Positions 35,688-44,139 of a DNA stretch of 64,000 bases are shown here, in pieces; the first letter of the stretch is position 1; each line of letters opens with the position of its first letter. Origin of the DNA: Streptosporangium lutulentum. GTDB lineage: Bacteria; Actinomycetota; Actinomycetes; Streptosporangiales; Streptosporangiaceae. The notes below the pieces were generated by a model. That model was not told the origin of the DNA. It did no database searches and was given only the letters and a program-made list of their open reading frames with translations. Both the position numbers and the translations under genes were made by a program. The stretch spans positions 2,480,001 through 2,544,000 of the forward strand of contig NZ_JAUSQU010000001.1 of assembly GCF_030811455.1 (NCBI RefSeq). Direction: 5' to 3'.

Positions 35688-36062
35688 TCAGGCTTCGCGT
35701 ACGAAAGTAGCGCATTCCGGGCAATCGTCGAGATACCGATGCCGACACTCGACGGTGTGCTGCAGGAATGTCATCGCCTGCTGTCTGTGGGCGATTTCAC
35801 TTTCAAGCACAGCGATCTTTGCCCTCACGACCGCCTGTGCCGCTGCCTTCCGCGGCGAGATGGCGGCGATGACCTCGGGCAACGAGAGCCCGACCCGCCG
35901 CAGTTTCCGTACGGTGCGTGCCTGCTCCAGGGTCTTGTCGTCGTAGACGCGGTAACCGTTGCCGTCGCGACGTACGGTGAGTGCCCCGACCTGCTCCCAG
36001 TGCCGTAGTACGTGAGCTTCGATCCCGAGTTCTGCGGCGGCTTGCCCGACCGTCTTCACCAT
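35688..36062 (-). CDS. MerR-family transcriptional regulator
   Basis: A 124-residue regulator with the MerR winged helix at the N-terminus (GQAAAELGIEAHVLRHWEQ, YRVYDDKTLEQARTVRKLRR) and a short coiled coil (AVLESEIAHRQQ). A C-terminal cysteine/histidine cluster (TVECRHRYLDDCPECATF) may bind a metal or a redox centre. ATG 36062, with AAGG in front, gives the family-standard start. The divergent NmrA-type gene (36108) begins 45 bp away, so its promoter is shared. Confidence 0.88.
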   Translation of the reverse strand: MVKTVGQAAAELGIEAHVLRHWEQVGALTVRRDGNGYRVYDDKTLEQARTVRKLRRVGLSLPEVIAAISPRKAAAQAVVRAKIAVLESEIAHRQQAMTFLQHTVECRHRYLDDCPECATFVREA

Positions 36063-36107
36063 GCGCGCCTTGCCTTCATGTCGACCTGAACCTTTAGCGT
36101 CTCCATC

Positions 36108-36989
36108 ATGTCTAATCCCACTCGCCCCGCGAGCGCTCGTCATGGTTCATCGATCCTGGTCACCGGCGCGACGGGCAACCTCGGCCGCGAAGTAGTCGAC
36201 CGCCTCCAAGCGCGCGGCTCGCGCGTGCGATGCCTGGCCCGCCGTCAGATGGATCCGCGCCCCGGAGTCGAGTCGGTGGCCGGCGATCTCACCGACCCGG
36301 CCCTGGTCCGCTCGGCACTCGTAGGCGTCGACGCCGTCTTTCTCATCTGGCCGCTGCTCGATTCCGCCCCTGCCCATGACCTGGTCGCGGAGCTCACCGC
36401 CACGGCACCCCGTGTCGTCTATCTGTCCTCGACGGCCATCGACGACGAGGCCGCCCGTCAGAGCGACCCCATCGTTCAGGTGCACGCGGACATGGAAGCC
36501 CTGCTCCACGACGCCGGACTGCGACCGGTGGTGCTGCGCAGCGACACGTTGGCCTCCAATGCCCGGGGCTGGGCAGCGCAGGTGAGGGCAGGCGACGTGG
36601 TGACCGGTCCGGATATCGCGCGCACCGCCGTCGTGGACGAACGCGATGTCGCTGACGCGGCCGTCACCGTGTTGCGCGCACACCATGACCACCCGGATCA
36701 CGGCCCGTACGTGTTGACAGGCCCCGAACTGCTCAGTCGCGCCGACCAGGTCGGTCGCCTCGGTGCCGCACTCCAGCGTCCGCTTCGCTTCGAAGCGGTC
36801 GCCGCCGACCTCGCGCGATCACGAATGCTCGCGGACGGTCGTCCCGAGCGGCTGGTGGAAGCGCTGATCGCTGCTTCGGTGTGCCGGCCGGAGTCGAACC
36901 GCGTCACCGATCACGTCGAGCGCCTGACCGGTCGAGCGGCCGGCACCTTCGCGAGGTGGGCCGTCGACCACGCGGCCGAGTTCGGCTGA
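36108..36989 (+). CDS. NmrA-type NAD(P)H-binding oxidoreductase
   Basis: A 293-residue atypical SDR with the cofactor loop ILVTGATGNLGREVVDRLQ, the segment VVYLSSTAIDDE and the PxxLRSD region (RPVVLRSDTLASN). It resembles NAD(P)H quinone or azo-reductase-like proteins. It is divergent from the MerR regulator with a cysteine cluster, so the pair may respond to electrophiles or redox stress. It is the second NmrA-type reductase in the window, unlike the first in sequence. Confidence 0.88.
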   Translation: MSNPTRPASARHGSSILVTGATGNLGREVVDRLQARGSRVRCLARRQMDPRPGVESVAGDLTDPALVRSALVGVDAVFLIWPLLDSAPAHDLVAELTATAPRVVYLSSTAIDDEAARQSDPIVQVHADMEALLHDAGLRPVVLRSDTLASNARGWAAQVRAGDVVTGPDIARTAVVDERDVADAAVTVLRAHHDHPDHGPYVLTGPELLSRADQVGRLGAALQRPLRFEAVAADLARSRMLADGRPERLVEALIAASVCRPESNRVTDHVERLTGRAAGTFARWAVDHAAEFG

Positions 36990-37198
36990 CGGGGGAGCCG
37001 CGGCCCGCCAGACCGTCACGGAAGCATCGCGGGTGAACCGGGACCTCAACGTGCCGGCCGCCGGGTCGCCCGGTCTGCGCCCGCACCCGGCCGTCGCCGC
37101 GGTCCGAGGTGCCCACCGAACCGTGATCTCGGCCGGAGGCGCCGGCCCGCATCCGCACGGCTGCGCGGCCGGCTCACCGCCGATCCCGGCTGAAGCGG

Positions 37199-37831
37199 CT
37201 AACCGCCCAGCCGGATGATGCCGCGGGAAGCGGCGACCGTCACCGCGGCGGTGCGGTCGTCCACGCCGAGCTTGGCGAAGATGTGCAGCAGGTGGGTCTT
37301 GACCGTGGCCTCGCTGATGCACAGATGGGCGGCGATGGCCTTGTTGCTCATCCCCTGGGCGACCGCGCCGAGGACCTCGACCTCCCGGCCGCTGAGGGCA
37401 TCGGGGGCATCGGCCCGCGCCCACGACAGCACTCGGGTCGCGATCGCCGGCGACAGGGCGCTCTCCCCTCGCGCCGCCGCCCGGATCGCGTCGAACAGCC
37501 GCTCACGGCCGGTGTCCTTGAGCAGGTAGCCGATGGCTCCCGCGTCGATGGCGCGTGAGATGTCGCCATCGGTGTCGTAGGTGGTCAAGACGATCACCTT
37601 GGCGCCCGGGTCGTGTTCGCGGATCCGGCTGATCGCCGTCGCGCCGTCGATCTCGGGCAGCTGCAGGTCCATCAGGGTGACGTCGGGCCGCAGGTCGCGC
37701 GCCAGCCGCACCGCGTCCGCGCCGGAGACCGCTTCGCCGACCACCTCCAGATCGTCCTGGGTGCCCAGCATCGCCCGGATGCCGTCGCGGACCACCGGGT
37801 GGTCGTCGGCGATCAGGACCCGGACGGTCAT
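37199..37831 (-). CDS. NarL/LuxR-type response regulator
   Basis: A 210-residue response regulator. The receiver domain (1-120) has the acidic pocket in LIADDHPVVRDGI, the phosphorylated Asp in DVTLMDLQLPEIDG, the Thr in VIVLTTYDTDG and the Lys in YLLKDTGRE; the LuxR-type helix-turn-helix is about 145-205 (LSGREVEVLGAVAQGMSNKAIAA, ATVKTHLLHIFAKLGVDDR). It overlaps the kinase gene by 4 bases, forming a two-component operon. Confidence 0.95.
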   Translation of the reverse strand: MTVRVLIADDHPVVRDGIRAMLGTQDDLEVVGEAVSGADAVRLARDLRPDVTLMDLQLPEIDGATAISRIREHDPGAKVIVLTTYDTDGDISRAIDAGAIGYLLKDTGRERLFDAIRAAARGESALSPAIATRVLSWARADAPDALSGREVEVLGAVAQGMSNKAIAAHLCISEATVKTHLLHIFAKLGVDDRTAAVTVAASRGIIRLGG

Positions 37832-38658
37832 CGCGCCCCGCTCAGCGCCACCACCGGAAGGCTGGCAGCCACTGTGGTGCCCGCACCCGGGGCACTTTCC
37901 ACGAGCAGCGCGCCGCCGAGCTGCTCCATCCTCTCCCGCATGATCGAAAGGCCGTGTCCGAAGACGGCCCGCCCGGGATCGAAACCGTCGCCGTCGTCGT
38001 GGACATCGAGCACGACCAGGTCCTCCATGTACGACAGGGTCAGCGTGACCTGCTCGGCGCGGGCATGGCGGCGAACGTTGGCGACCGCCTCCTGCGCCAC
38101 GCGCAGCAGCTCCGCCTGAACCTGGGCTTCGAGCGGCCGGAGCTTGCCGGTGATCACGGTTTGCGCGTGGATGACGGTCTCATCCGACAGCCGGCCGGAC
38201 AGCCACTGCAGGGCCTCCGGCAGGCCGCACTCGTCGAGTCGGCCGGGGCGCAGCGCTCTCACCACCCGGCGGCTTTCGGCCAGATTCTCCCGTGCCGCCC
38301 GCAGCGCCTGCGTCAGGTGCTTGTTGTCCGGCAGGGTCGCCTGGGCCGCCTCCAGCAACATCGCCACGCTGGCGAACCCCTGGGTCAGGCTGTCGTGGAT
38401 GTCGCGGGCCAGCCGCTGCCGCTCGGCCGCCACGCCCGCCTGCCGTTCGGCCGCCGCCCGTGCCTCCTGCTCGACCTGCAGCCGGTCGAGGAGCCGCTTG
38501 CGCTCGGCGCTCTGCCGGGACACCGAGCCGAAGTACCCGACCGCGGTGGCCGTGCTGATCGCGATCAACGCGGCGATGGCGATCTCGGCCCAGGTGATCG
38601 ACCCGGTCGCGTGGAAACGGTGCCACAGCCAGTTCACGGCCGCGGTCACATACCTCAT
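37828..38658 (-). CDS. Sensor histidine kinase (NarX/DesK type), short sensor part
   Basis: A 276-residue kinase. The phosphate-accepting His is in RLARDIHDSLTQGFASVAML and the ATPase domain shows VAQEAVANVRRHA, DDGDGFDP and GHGLSIMRERMEQLGG. Only one membrane segment is seen before it (about residues 24-42, AIAALIAISTATAVGYFG), whereas relatives have four to six. Either the sensor is reduced or the 5' part of the gene is lost; the upstream frame to 38748 has no membrane segment. It is in an operon with the response regulator. Confidence 0.9.
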   Translation of the reverse strand: MRYVTAAVNWLWHRFHATGSITWAEIAIAALIAISTATAVGYFGSVSRQSAERKRLLDRLQVEQEARAAAERQAGVAAERQRLARDIHDSLTQGFASVAMLLEAAQATLPDNKHLTQALRAARENLAESRRVVRALRPGRLDECGLPEALQWLSGRLSDETVIHAQTVITGKLRPLEAQVQAELLRVAQEAVANVRRHARAEQVTLTLSYMEDLVVLDVHDDGDGFDPGRAVFGHGLSIMRERMEQLGGALLVESAPGAGTTVAASLPVVALSGAR

Positions 38659-38938
38659 CGCCACGCGAAAGGTCGCTCCGGCGGATCGGCCAGGCGACGG
38701 GCTTCCCCACGGACGCGCGTAACGGGACGAGGTCGATCGGCACGGCAACGGCGACGCACCATGTCCTGAGGCGGCGGATGTCCGGCCGCGCCACCTTCGA
38801 TTGAGTTACGTTCGATCCAGGCACCGGCCACGCTCCATAGCGTGATCGCCGAGAGAGGGCCAGAGCCCGGCAACCTGTCACTCGACACCTGGAGGATGGG
38901 ATCTTCGCCGCAGGCTGGAACCGGGTGGAAGGAGCCGG

Positions 38939-39745
38939 ATGACCTACGACATCGCCGAACCTTATGGGCCGCTCGTCACCACGACGTTCCGGCTCATCAC
39001 CTGGAACGTGTGGGGCAGGTACGGCCCGTGGGAGCATCGCGAGGCCGCCATCCGCGCCACTCTGGAGCGGCACGACCCCGACGTGGTGGGGCTGGTGGAG
39101 GCGTGGGACGAGCAGGGCGCACGGCTCGGCCTGCCGTACCACGTGTTCGAGGGCGACTCCGAGGTCAACGGTGCGCGCTCCGGCCTGGCCGTCCTGTCGC
39201 GCTGGCCGATCGGCGCGCACGAGTCCCGCACGCTCACGGGCGGGAAAGACACCGGCGGCCGGGTGCTGTACGCCAGGATCGACGGCCCGCGCGGCGTCAT
39301 CCAGGTCTACGTGGTGGCGCTGACCTGGCGGCTGGAGCACAGCGGCGAGCGCCAGCGGCAGGTGCGCGAGGTGGCCGCCTTCATCGCCGAGACGCAGCAA
39401 CGCCGGCACCCGACGGTACTGTGCGGCGACTTCAACGCCGACCCCGACAGCGACGAACTGCGCATGCTGACCGGTAAGTCCATCCCGGCCGCGCCCGGCC
39501 TGGTGTTCTATGACGCCTGGACGGCCGTCGGAAACGGCGCGGACGGCGGGCACACCTGGGTCGGGGCCAACCCGTGGGCGGCACCGGCGCTGTGGCCGGA
39601 CCGCAGGATCGACCACGTGCTGTCCGCCTGGCCGCGCCGGGGCGGCGCGGGCCATCCGGTGCGCTGCGAGGTGATCGGCGACGAGCCCGTCGGTGGGGTG
39701 GTGGCGTCCGACCACTACGGCGTTCTGGCGGACCTGCGCTACTGA
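38939..39745 (+). CDS. Endonuclease/exonuclease/phosphatase family protein
   Basis: A 268-residue metal-dependent phosphodiesterase fold. Motifs are ITWNVWGRY near residue 20, LVEAWDEQ (metal Glu), GDFNADPDS, and the C-terminal ASDHYGVLADLRY with the catalytic His. The family includes exonuclease III, sphingomyelinase and inositol phosphatase relatives; the substrate cannot be read. GGAAGGAG in front of the ATG is a strong site. It is divergent from the two-component operon. Confidence 0.88.
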   Translation: MTYDIAEPYGPLVTTTFRLITWNVWGRYGPWEHREAAIRATLERHDPDVVGLVEAWDEQGARLGLPYHVFEGDSEVNGARSGLAVLSRWPIGAHESRTLTGGKDTGGRVLYARIDGPRGVIQVYVVALTWRLEHSGERQRQVREVAAFIAETQQRRHPTVLCGDFNADPDSDELRMLTGKSIPAAPGLVFYDAWTAVGNGADGGHTWVGANPWAAPALWPDRRIDHVLSAWPRRGGAGHPVRCEVIGDEPVGGVVASDHYGVLADLRY

Positions 39746-39790
39746 CACAGGCACCGGCCGCTTTCGCCGGCCCTGGGCGCGGGCAGACCT

Positions 39791-39815
39791 GCCGATCCGG
39801 ACCCACCGGATCGGC
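39791..39815. terminator. Bidirectional hairpin between convergent genes
   Basis: GCCGATCCGG and CCGGATCGGC surround ACCCA, a perfect 10-bp stem with 5-base loop, placed between the phosphodiesterase-fold gene and the convergent quinol monooxygenase gene. It should serve both. Confidence 0.65.
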
Positions 39816-39910
39816 TACCGCTCAACCTGGAACGGCCTCCGGACCAGGTGCGCCTGGGGAAAGGCGCGGTCCGGCGTCCGGTGGGTCCTTGTATCGCCGT
39901 CAGCGAGGTG

Positions 39911-40222
39911 TCAGGTCGTGGCGCGCGGATAGGGACTGAGCATCGTGACGAAGTGGATCTCGAGGTCGCGCTCCAGATAGTCCATTCGACTCTCCCAGAA
40001 GGCTTTCATGTGCGGCAGGGCCAGATGCCTGTCAAGATCCTCCTTCGACCGCCAGACCTCGTAGAACGCGAAGGCGTCCGGGCCGTCCTGGTGGAAGTGG
40101 TATTCCAGGCAGCCCTCCTCCTGGCGGGTCGGTTCGACGAAGGACGTCAGGATCTCCTTGAGGTCGGTGGCGCGTCCGGGCTTGGGGTAGGCGAAGCCGA
40201 TGACCGAGTACAGCTCATGCAT
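39911..40222 (-). CDS. Putative quinol monooxygenase (ABM domain)
   Basis: A 103-residue ABM-fold protein, the ferredoxin-like fold of YgiN and polyketide monooxygenases. Signature parts are EEGCLEYHFHQDGPDAFAFYEVW and ALPHMKAFWES. It may oxidise quinols or other aromatic compounds without cofactor. It is divergent from an ArsR regulator, with a perfect 30-bp palindrome centred about 23 bp upstream of its start, which puts it under that repressor. Confidence 0.9.
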   Translation of the reverse strand: MHELYSVIGFAYPKPGRATDLKEILTSFVEPTRQEEGCLEYHFHQDGPDAFAFYEVWRSKEDLDRHLALPHMKAFWESRMDYLERDLEIHFVTMLSPYPRATT

Positions 40223-40230
40223 GGGACTCT

Positions 40231-40260
40231 CCGTAGGTAAGAAGAATTTCTTACCTACGG
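40231..40260. promoter_or_regulatory. Perfect 13-bp-armed palindrome, ArsR operator
   Basis: CCGTAGGTAAGAA (40231-40243) and its exact complement (40248-40260) flank GAAT. It begins 9 bp upstream of the quinol monooxygenase start, so a bound repressor would block its promoter or leader. Confidence 0.75.
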
Positions 40261-40278
40261 ACGATAGGGCTGCGTCAA

Positions 40279-40298
40279 GGTACGATGCAACTCGTACC
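40279..40298. promoter_or_regulatory. Second palindrome in the same divergent promoter
   Basis: GGTACGA (40279-40285) and TCGTACC (40292-40298) flank TGCAAC, 27 bp before the ArsR start. GGTA followed by A/C is shared with the larger palindrome, so it may be a secondary site for autoregulation. Confidence 0.5.
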
Positions 40299-40324
40299 TA
40301 TTGGTCGATGGGGAGGTTGCGCCG

Positions 40325-40675
40325 GTGCCGGACTCAGAGGGACATCCGGTCTTTGAGGAGTTGGAGCTCGGGCGGGTGCTGGCCGCCCTCGCGGATCCAT
40401 TGCGCCGTCAAGTGGTCCTCGGACTGCTGGCCGAGCCCGAGGGGACTGCGCGAACCTGCAGTTCCTTCGGTCTTCCCGTCACCAAGGCCACCTTGACGTA
40501 TCACTTCCGGCAGTTGAGAGAGGCAGGGCTGATCCGTCAGGTCGACCGGGGCAACAGCCGCATGGCGGCGTTGAGACAGACGGAGATCGAGAGGCGGTTT
40601 CCCGGTCTGCTGGGAGTGCTTCAGGCGGAGATGAAGCGAGAACATGCGACCCAGGGCCTCGACAAGCCCTCTTGA
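40325..40675 (+). CDS. ArsR-family transcriptional regulator
   Basis: A 116-residue winged-helix protein (VLAALADPLRRQVVLGLLAE, ATLTYHFRQLREAGLIRQVD). The Arg-Thr-Cys at positions 41-43 (ARTCSSF) is the only cysteine; the classic metal box is absent, so it probably senses an organic ligand or oxidant. GGGGAGG 8 bases upstream supports GTG 40325. It is divergent from the quinol monooxygenase gene, and two palindromes lie between them. Confidence 0.88.
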   Translation: MPDSEGHPVFEELELGRVLAALADPLRRQVVLGLLAEPEGTARTCSSFGLPVTKATLTYHFRQLREAGLIRQVDRGNSRMAALRQTEIERRFPGLLGVLQAEMKREHATQGLDKPS

Positions 40676-40909
40676 CCACGTCGCGGTCATGCGGTTTCAC
40701 GGGTCGAACATCGTCAGGAGCCGGCGATGGTCACGGGCCTGGCGTGACAGCCGATCACGACCGCGGCGGTTCTCCGGCTGTCCGATGCGGAGATTCGGGG
40801 GGCTTGACCGGTACTGGTTCTGCGGGCCGGCGCGGGGCCGGCGGTTCGCCGCCTGCGATGTCGTCACTGGCCGGCAGGCATGCGGCTGGCCGCCCACGGA
40901 CCGCCGCGG

Positions 40910-41497
40910 TCACGCCTGCGCAGCGACGAAGCGATCGCGCGGTTCGCCGCGGAGGTGTCCCGGGGGGAGTCGTCGGCCGTATGCGAGCAGGAGGAGATCC
41001 TGTGCGGCGCCGGACAGAGGTGTTCCGGTACCGAAGGACCAGTCGAGGTCGTCGGCGCGGAGTTCGATGCCGCCCAGGTCGGCTCCGAAGAACTTGAGGG
41101 TCTTGGCGTTGACGCCCTCGAGGAGTATGCGCAGGCGGTCTTCGGGAACCCGGCGGCCGAGGCCCAGGGCGACCGTGATGTCCAGTCCGTGGATCACATC
41201 GTGGCCCAGGGCCGCCTCGATCCCGCCGACCGGCGGCCTCCAGGGGTGATCCGCGTTGTCACGGAGCAACGCGGCGAGCTCCCTCGTCGAATAGGCGGCC
41301 GCGTCGTTGTGAGCGCATCGATCGGTCATCCGGTGGAGGTTGCCTCGCGATCTGGCGAGTTCCACCGCCATCTTGGAGAGCGAGTACCGAAACCCCATCG
41401 TCATGTGGGCCGCGACCTCCCGTACCCGCCACCCCCCGCACAAGGTCGGAGCGTCCCACTCCTCGGCCGACAAGCCGTCCAGCTTCGAGTCGGGCAT
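40910..41497 (-). CDS. Mycothiol-dependent maleylpyruvate isomerase family protein
   Basis: A 195-residue protein of the DinB/MDMPI fold, used by actinobacteria for mycothiol-dependent reactions. The metal-binding histidine is in [14 protein letters not shown], and [16 protein letters not shown] carries the other two. The family usually has about 20 residues before the [15 protein letters not shown] block; here an in-frame TGA at 41504-41506 stands just ahead of the ATG, so the first helix is shortened. The gene is divergent from the ComB-like gene (41515). Confidence 0.8.
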   Translation of the reverse strand: MPDSKLDGLSAEEWDAPTLCGGWRVREVAAHMTMGFRYSLSKMAVELARSRGNLHRMTDRCAHNDAAAYSTRELAALLRDNADHPWRPPVGGIEAALGHDVIHGLDITVALGLGRRVPEDRLRILLEGVNAKTLKFFGADLGGIELRADDLDWSFGTGTPLSGAAQDLLLLAYGRRLPPGHLRGEPRDRFVAAQA

Positions 41498-41514
41498 GCG
41501 CGATCATAAACGGA

Positions 41515-42216
41515 ATGGACACTCGTTTCCTTGGTATCGCTGAGCTGGTCGAAGCCCCGTCCGTGGCGGTCGTAGTCGACGTCATGCGTGCTTTCACCGT
41601 GGCTGCCTGGGCCTTTGCCCAGGGGGCGGAAAAGATCGTTCTTGCTGAGTCGCTGGACGAAGCCCTGGCGCTCAAGGCCCGCCACCCGAATTGGGTGGCG
41701 CTCAAAGACGGTCCGCCCGCGCCCGGGTTCGACACCGTCAACTCGCCGGGCCTGTTGCGGTCCATGGACCTTGGCGGACGGACCGTTGTGCAGAAAACCA
41801 CGGCAGGGACGGTCGGCGCTCTTGCGGTCAAGGAGGCGCCGCTGGTGCTGTGCGCCGGCTTCGTGGTGGCGGAGGCAACGGCTCGGCTCTTGCGGACGCG
41901 CAAGAGTGACAGTGTCACGTTCGTGGTCACCGGCGAAGATGGCCAGGCCGATGAAGATCTGGCGTGTGCTCAGTACATCGCCCGGAGGGTTACCGAGGCC
42001 GGGACGGACGCTGCTGAGTTCCTCCGCCGCGCCGGCGAGTCGCGCGCCGCCGCCGAACTGGCGGAGGGGGTGCGTCAAGGAGTCCATCCCGATGACGTTG
42101 CGCTCTGTCTTGAGGTCGACCGGTTCCCCTTTGCCATGGTGGCGACCTTGGAAGGCTCGCTCATGGTCCTGCGTCCACTCGCGGTGCCTTCGCCGGCTGA
42201 CGAGGACCCGGTCTGA
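41515..42216 (+). CDS. comB: 2-phosphosulfolactate phosphatase family protein (ComB-like)
   Basis: A 233-residue protein. [21 protein letters not shown] and the segment [28 protein letters not shown] are typical of the family, which in methanogens hydrolyses 2-phosphosulfolactate in coenzyme M synthesis. Actinobacteria have no coenzyme M pathway of that kind as far as known, so the real substrate here is probably another phosphorylated acid. The gene stands alone; its start is 18 bases from that of the divergent MDMPI-like gene. Confidence 0.82.
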   Translation: MDTRFLGIAELVEAPSVAVVVDVMRAFTVAAWAFAQGAEKIVLAESLDEALALKARHPNWVALKDGPPAPGFDTVNSPGLLRSMDLGGRTVVQKTTAGTVGALAVKEAPLVLCAGFVVAEATARLLRTRKSDSVTFVVTGEDGQADEDLACAQYIARRVTEAGTDAAEFLRRAGESRAAAELAEGVRQGVHPDDVALCLEVDRFPFAMVATLEGSLMVLRPLAVPSPADEDPV

Positions 42217-42452
42217 TCACTGGTGAGGTCTACGTGCGGGCTCCACCGTGAAGCACCACGTGACCAGCCTGTTCGCCAGGACGACCGGGCACAAGCCGTG
42301 ATCATCGCCTACGAGGCCGGGCTCGTCATCCCTGGGGGCCGCTGACCCGGGACCCTGCTCCCCGACGGGCGTTCGGCCGGTACCCCGGTCCCAGGCACGA
42401 AAGCCTCCCCGCGGACGAGGAAAAGCGCCTGCCGGCGGGCGAGCCTGGACGT

Positions 42453-43898
42453 ATGAACATGATCTTCCAGGGAAGAAGAGGAAAAGCACTCGCCGCGGGG
42501 CTGGTGGCGGCCGGACTGGTGACATCGCCGGTTCCGACGGCCTTCGCCGGGCAAGGTGCCGCGCCGCTTACGTGGGAGGCGTGCGCGGGGGAGAAGGTCC
42601 CGGCGGGCATGGAGTGCGCCACGATCCAGGTGCCGATCGATTGGTCGCGCCCCGGCGAAAACAAGATCACACTGGATCTGGCCCGGCTGCCGGTCACCGA
42701 TCCCGCCCACCGCATCGGCAGCGTGTTCACCATCCCCGGCGGGCCGGGCGAGGACGGGATCGCGAGCATGAAGCAGTTCGCGGACCGATACACGGCGTTG
42801 CGCCGGCGGTTCGACGTGGTCACCTCCGCCCCTCGCAGCAGCACGCCGAAGGAGGCGTTGCCGGCGTCGTGCCTGAAGCCGGGGCCGGGGGTGTCGGAGC
42901 CGGGCGATCGCAGGGAATACGAGGCCCAGTCCAAGGTCCTGGCCCGGGCGGTGGACACCTGCCGGAAGGAGGACCGCAGCGGGCTGTTCACTCGCCTGGA
43001 CGGGCTCTCGATGGCCAGGGATGTGGAGGCCATCCGCGTGGCGTTGGGGGAAGAACGGCTGAGTTTCATGGCGTGGTCGGCCGGGGGGTCGCCGGCGACC
43101 GCCTACGCCCGGCTGTTTCCGCACCGCATCCGCGCGATGTATCTCGACGGGGTGTACAACCAGCCCGGTGGAAAGCTGCTGTGGGATCGGATGTCACGCC
43201 GAAGCTTCGAGAAGCGGTTCCGCGGGTTCGTCGGCTGGTGCGCGCGCACGTCCACGTGCGCGCTGCACGGGGAGGACGCGGGAAAGGTCTGGCGCAAGCT
43301 GCTCAGGGACGCCGACCGCTCACCGATCCCGGTCACGTCGGCGCGGTTCGGCGAGGGGAAGCTGACCGGTTTCCACCTGCAGGTCGCAGTCGGCCTCTCA
43401 GCGGCGGACCCCGGCGCTTTCGCCACAGCCGTGGACAAGGCCCGCCACGGGGACGGCTCGGCGTTCGCCGACAACGTCCTGGGTCTGCTGGCGGTCTACA
43501 CCCAGCCGATCGTGCTGGCGCTGCGGTGTCCCGACGGTCTGGGCTACACCACCTACGCCGAGCACCGCGAAGCACTGAGGGAGGCCGGGAAGATCTCGCC
43601 GGACATGCCCTACAGCACCTTCGACGGCCTGGTCTGCTCCGGTTGGAAGATCCCGGTGGCCAATCCGGCCCGGCCACTGCCGGTCAAGGGACTGCCGCCG
43701 TTCCTGGGCGTCGGCAGCCAAACCGATTTCCCGTGGACCGACAGCCTGACCCGCACCATCCCCGGCTCCGCCTCGGTGCTGTATGACGGGCCTGGTCATG
43801 TCATGTATCTGACGGGATCCTCATGCGTGGTCGAGCACGCCGATCGGTATCTCACCGAGTTGAAGCTGCCCCCGGCCGGAACCGTCTGCCGGGCGTGA
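42453..43898 (+). CDS. Secreted TAP-like alpha/beta hydrolase with altered active-site motifs
   Basis: A 481-residue secreted protein of the tripeptidyl-aminopeptidase (S33) group. The signal peptide covers about residues 1-32 (cleavage after AFA). GGPGEDG at 96-102 is the oxyanion region, Ser209 lies in FMAWSAGGS where the family normally has a G-x-S-Y-G elbow, and the His is in GPGHVMYLTGSSC. The usual DxRG motif after strand beta4 is replaced (VVTSAPRSSTP). Cysteine pairs suggest disulfides. The altered motifs make full peptidase activity uncertain. Confidence 0.85.
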   Translation: MNMIFQGRRGKALAAGLVAAGLVTSPVPTAFAGQGAAPLTWEACAGEKVPAGMECATIQVPIDWSRPGENKITLDLARLPVTDPAHRIGSVFTIPGGPGEDGIASMKQFADRYTALRRRFDVVTSAPRSSTPKEALPASCLKPGPGVSEPGDRREYEAQSKVLARAVDTCRKEDRSGLFTRLDGLSMARDVEAIRVALGEERLSFMAWSAGGSPATAYARLFPHRIRAMYLDGVYNQPGGKLLWDRMSRRSFEKRFRGFVGWCARTSTCALHGEDAGKVWRKLLRDADRSPIPVTSARFGEGKLTGFHLQVAVGLSAADPGAFATAVDKARHGDGSAFADNVLGLLAVYTQPIVLALRCPDGLGYTTYAEHREALREAGKISPDMPYSTFDGLVCSGWKIPVANPARPLPVKGLPPFLGVGSQTDFPWTDSLTRTIPGSASVLYDGPGHVMYLTGSSCVVEHADRYLTELKLPPAGTVCRA

Positions 43899-43915
43899 TC
43901 ACACCCCGGCGCGCC

Positions 43916-43933
43916 TTCGGCGTCGACGCCGAA
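43916..43933. other. 18-bp perfect palindrome in a convergent gap
   Basis: TTCGGCGTCGACGCCGAA, between the TAP-like gene and the convergent XRE gene. It might be a terminator hairpin, although the loop would be minimal. Confidence 0.3.
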
Positions 43934-44139
43934 ATCGCCCAGTTCGGTCCCACCGGCCACCGGCCGCTCCGCGTCGGCGACACCCTCTTCCGACAGGCGT
44001 GCGGCCGTACGCGAGGAGATCGCTCGGCGGGTACCCGCTGGACGGTTGGGCGCCCACAGCCGGCCGGCGTCGCCGGCGGCGAGCCGGCCTCGGCGATGCT
44101 CGGCACCGGGCGCTGGGATGAACCGGTGCCGTGGTTCCC

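Noticed and set aside
38180..39754. 524-codon minus-strand frame extending from the kinase gene
   Set aside because: It runs antisense to the phosphodiesterase-fold gene and is out of frame with the kinase.
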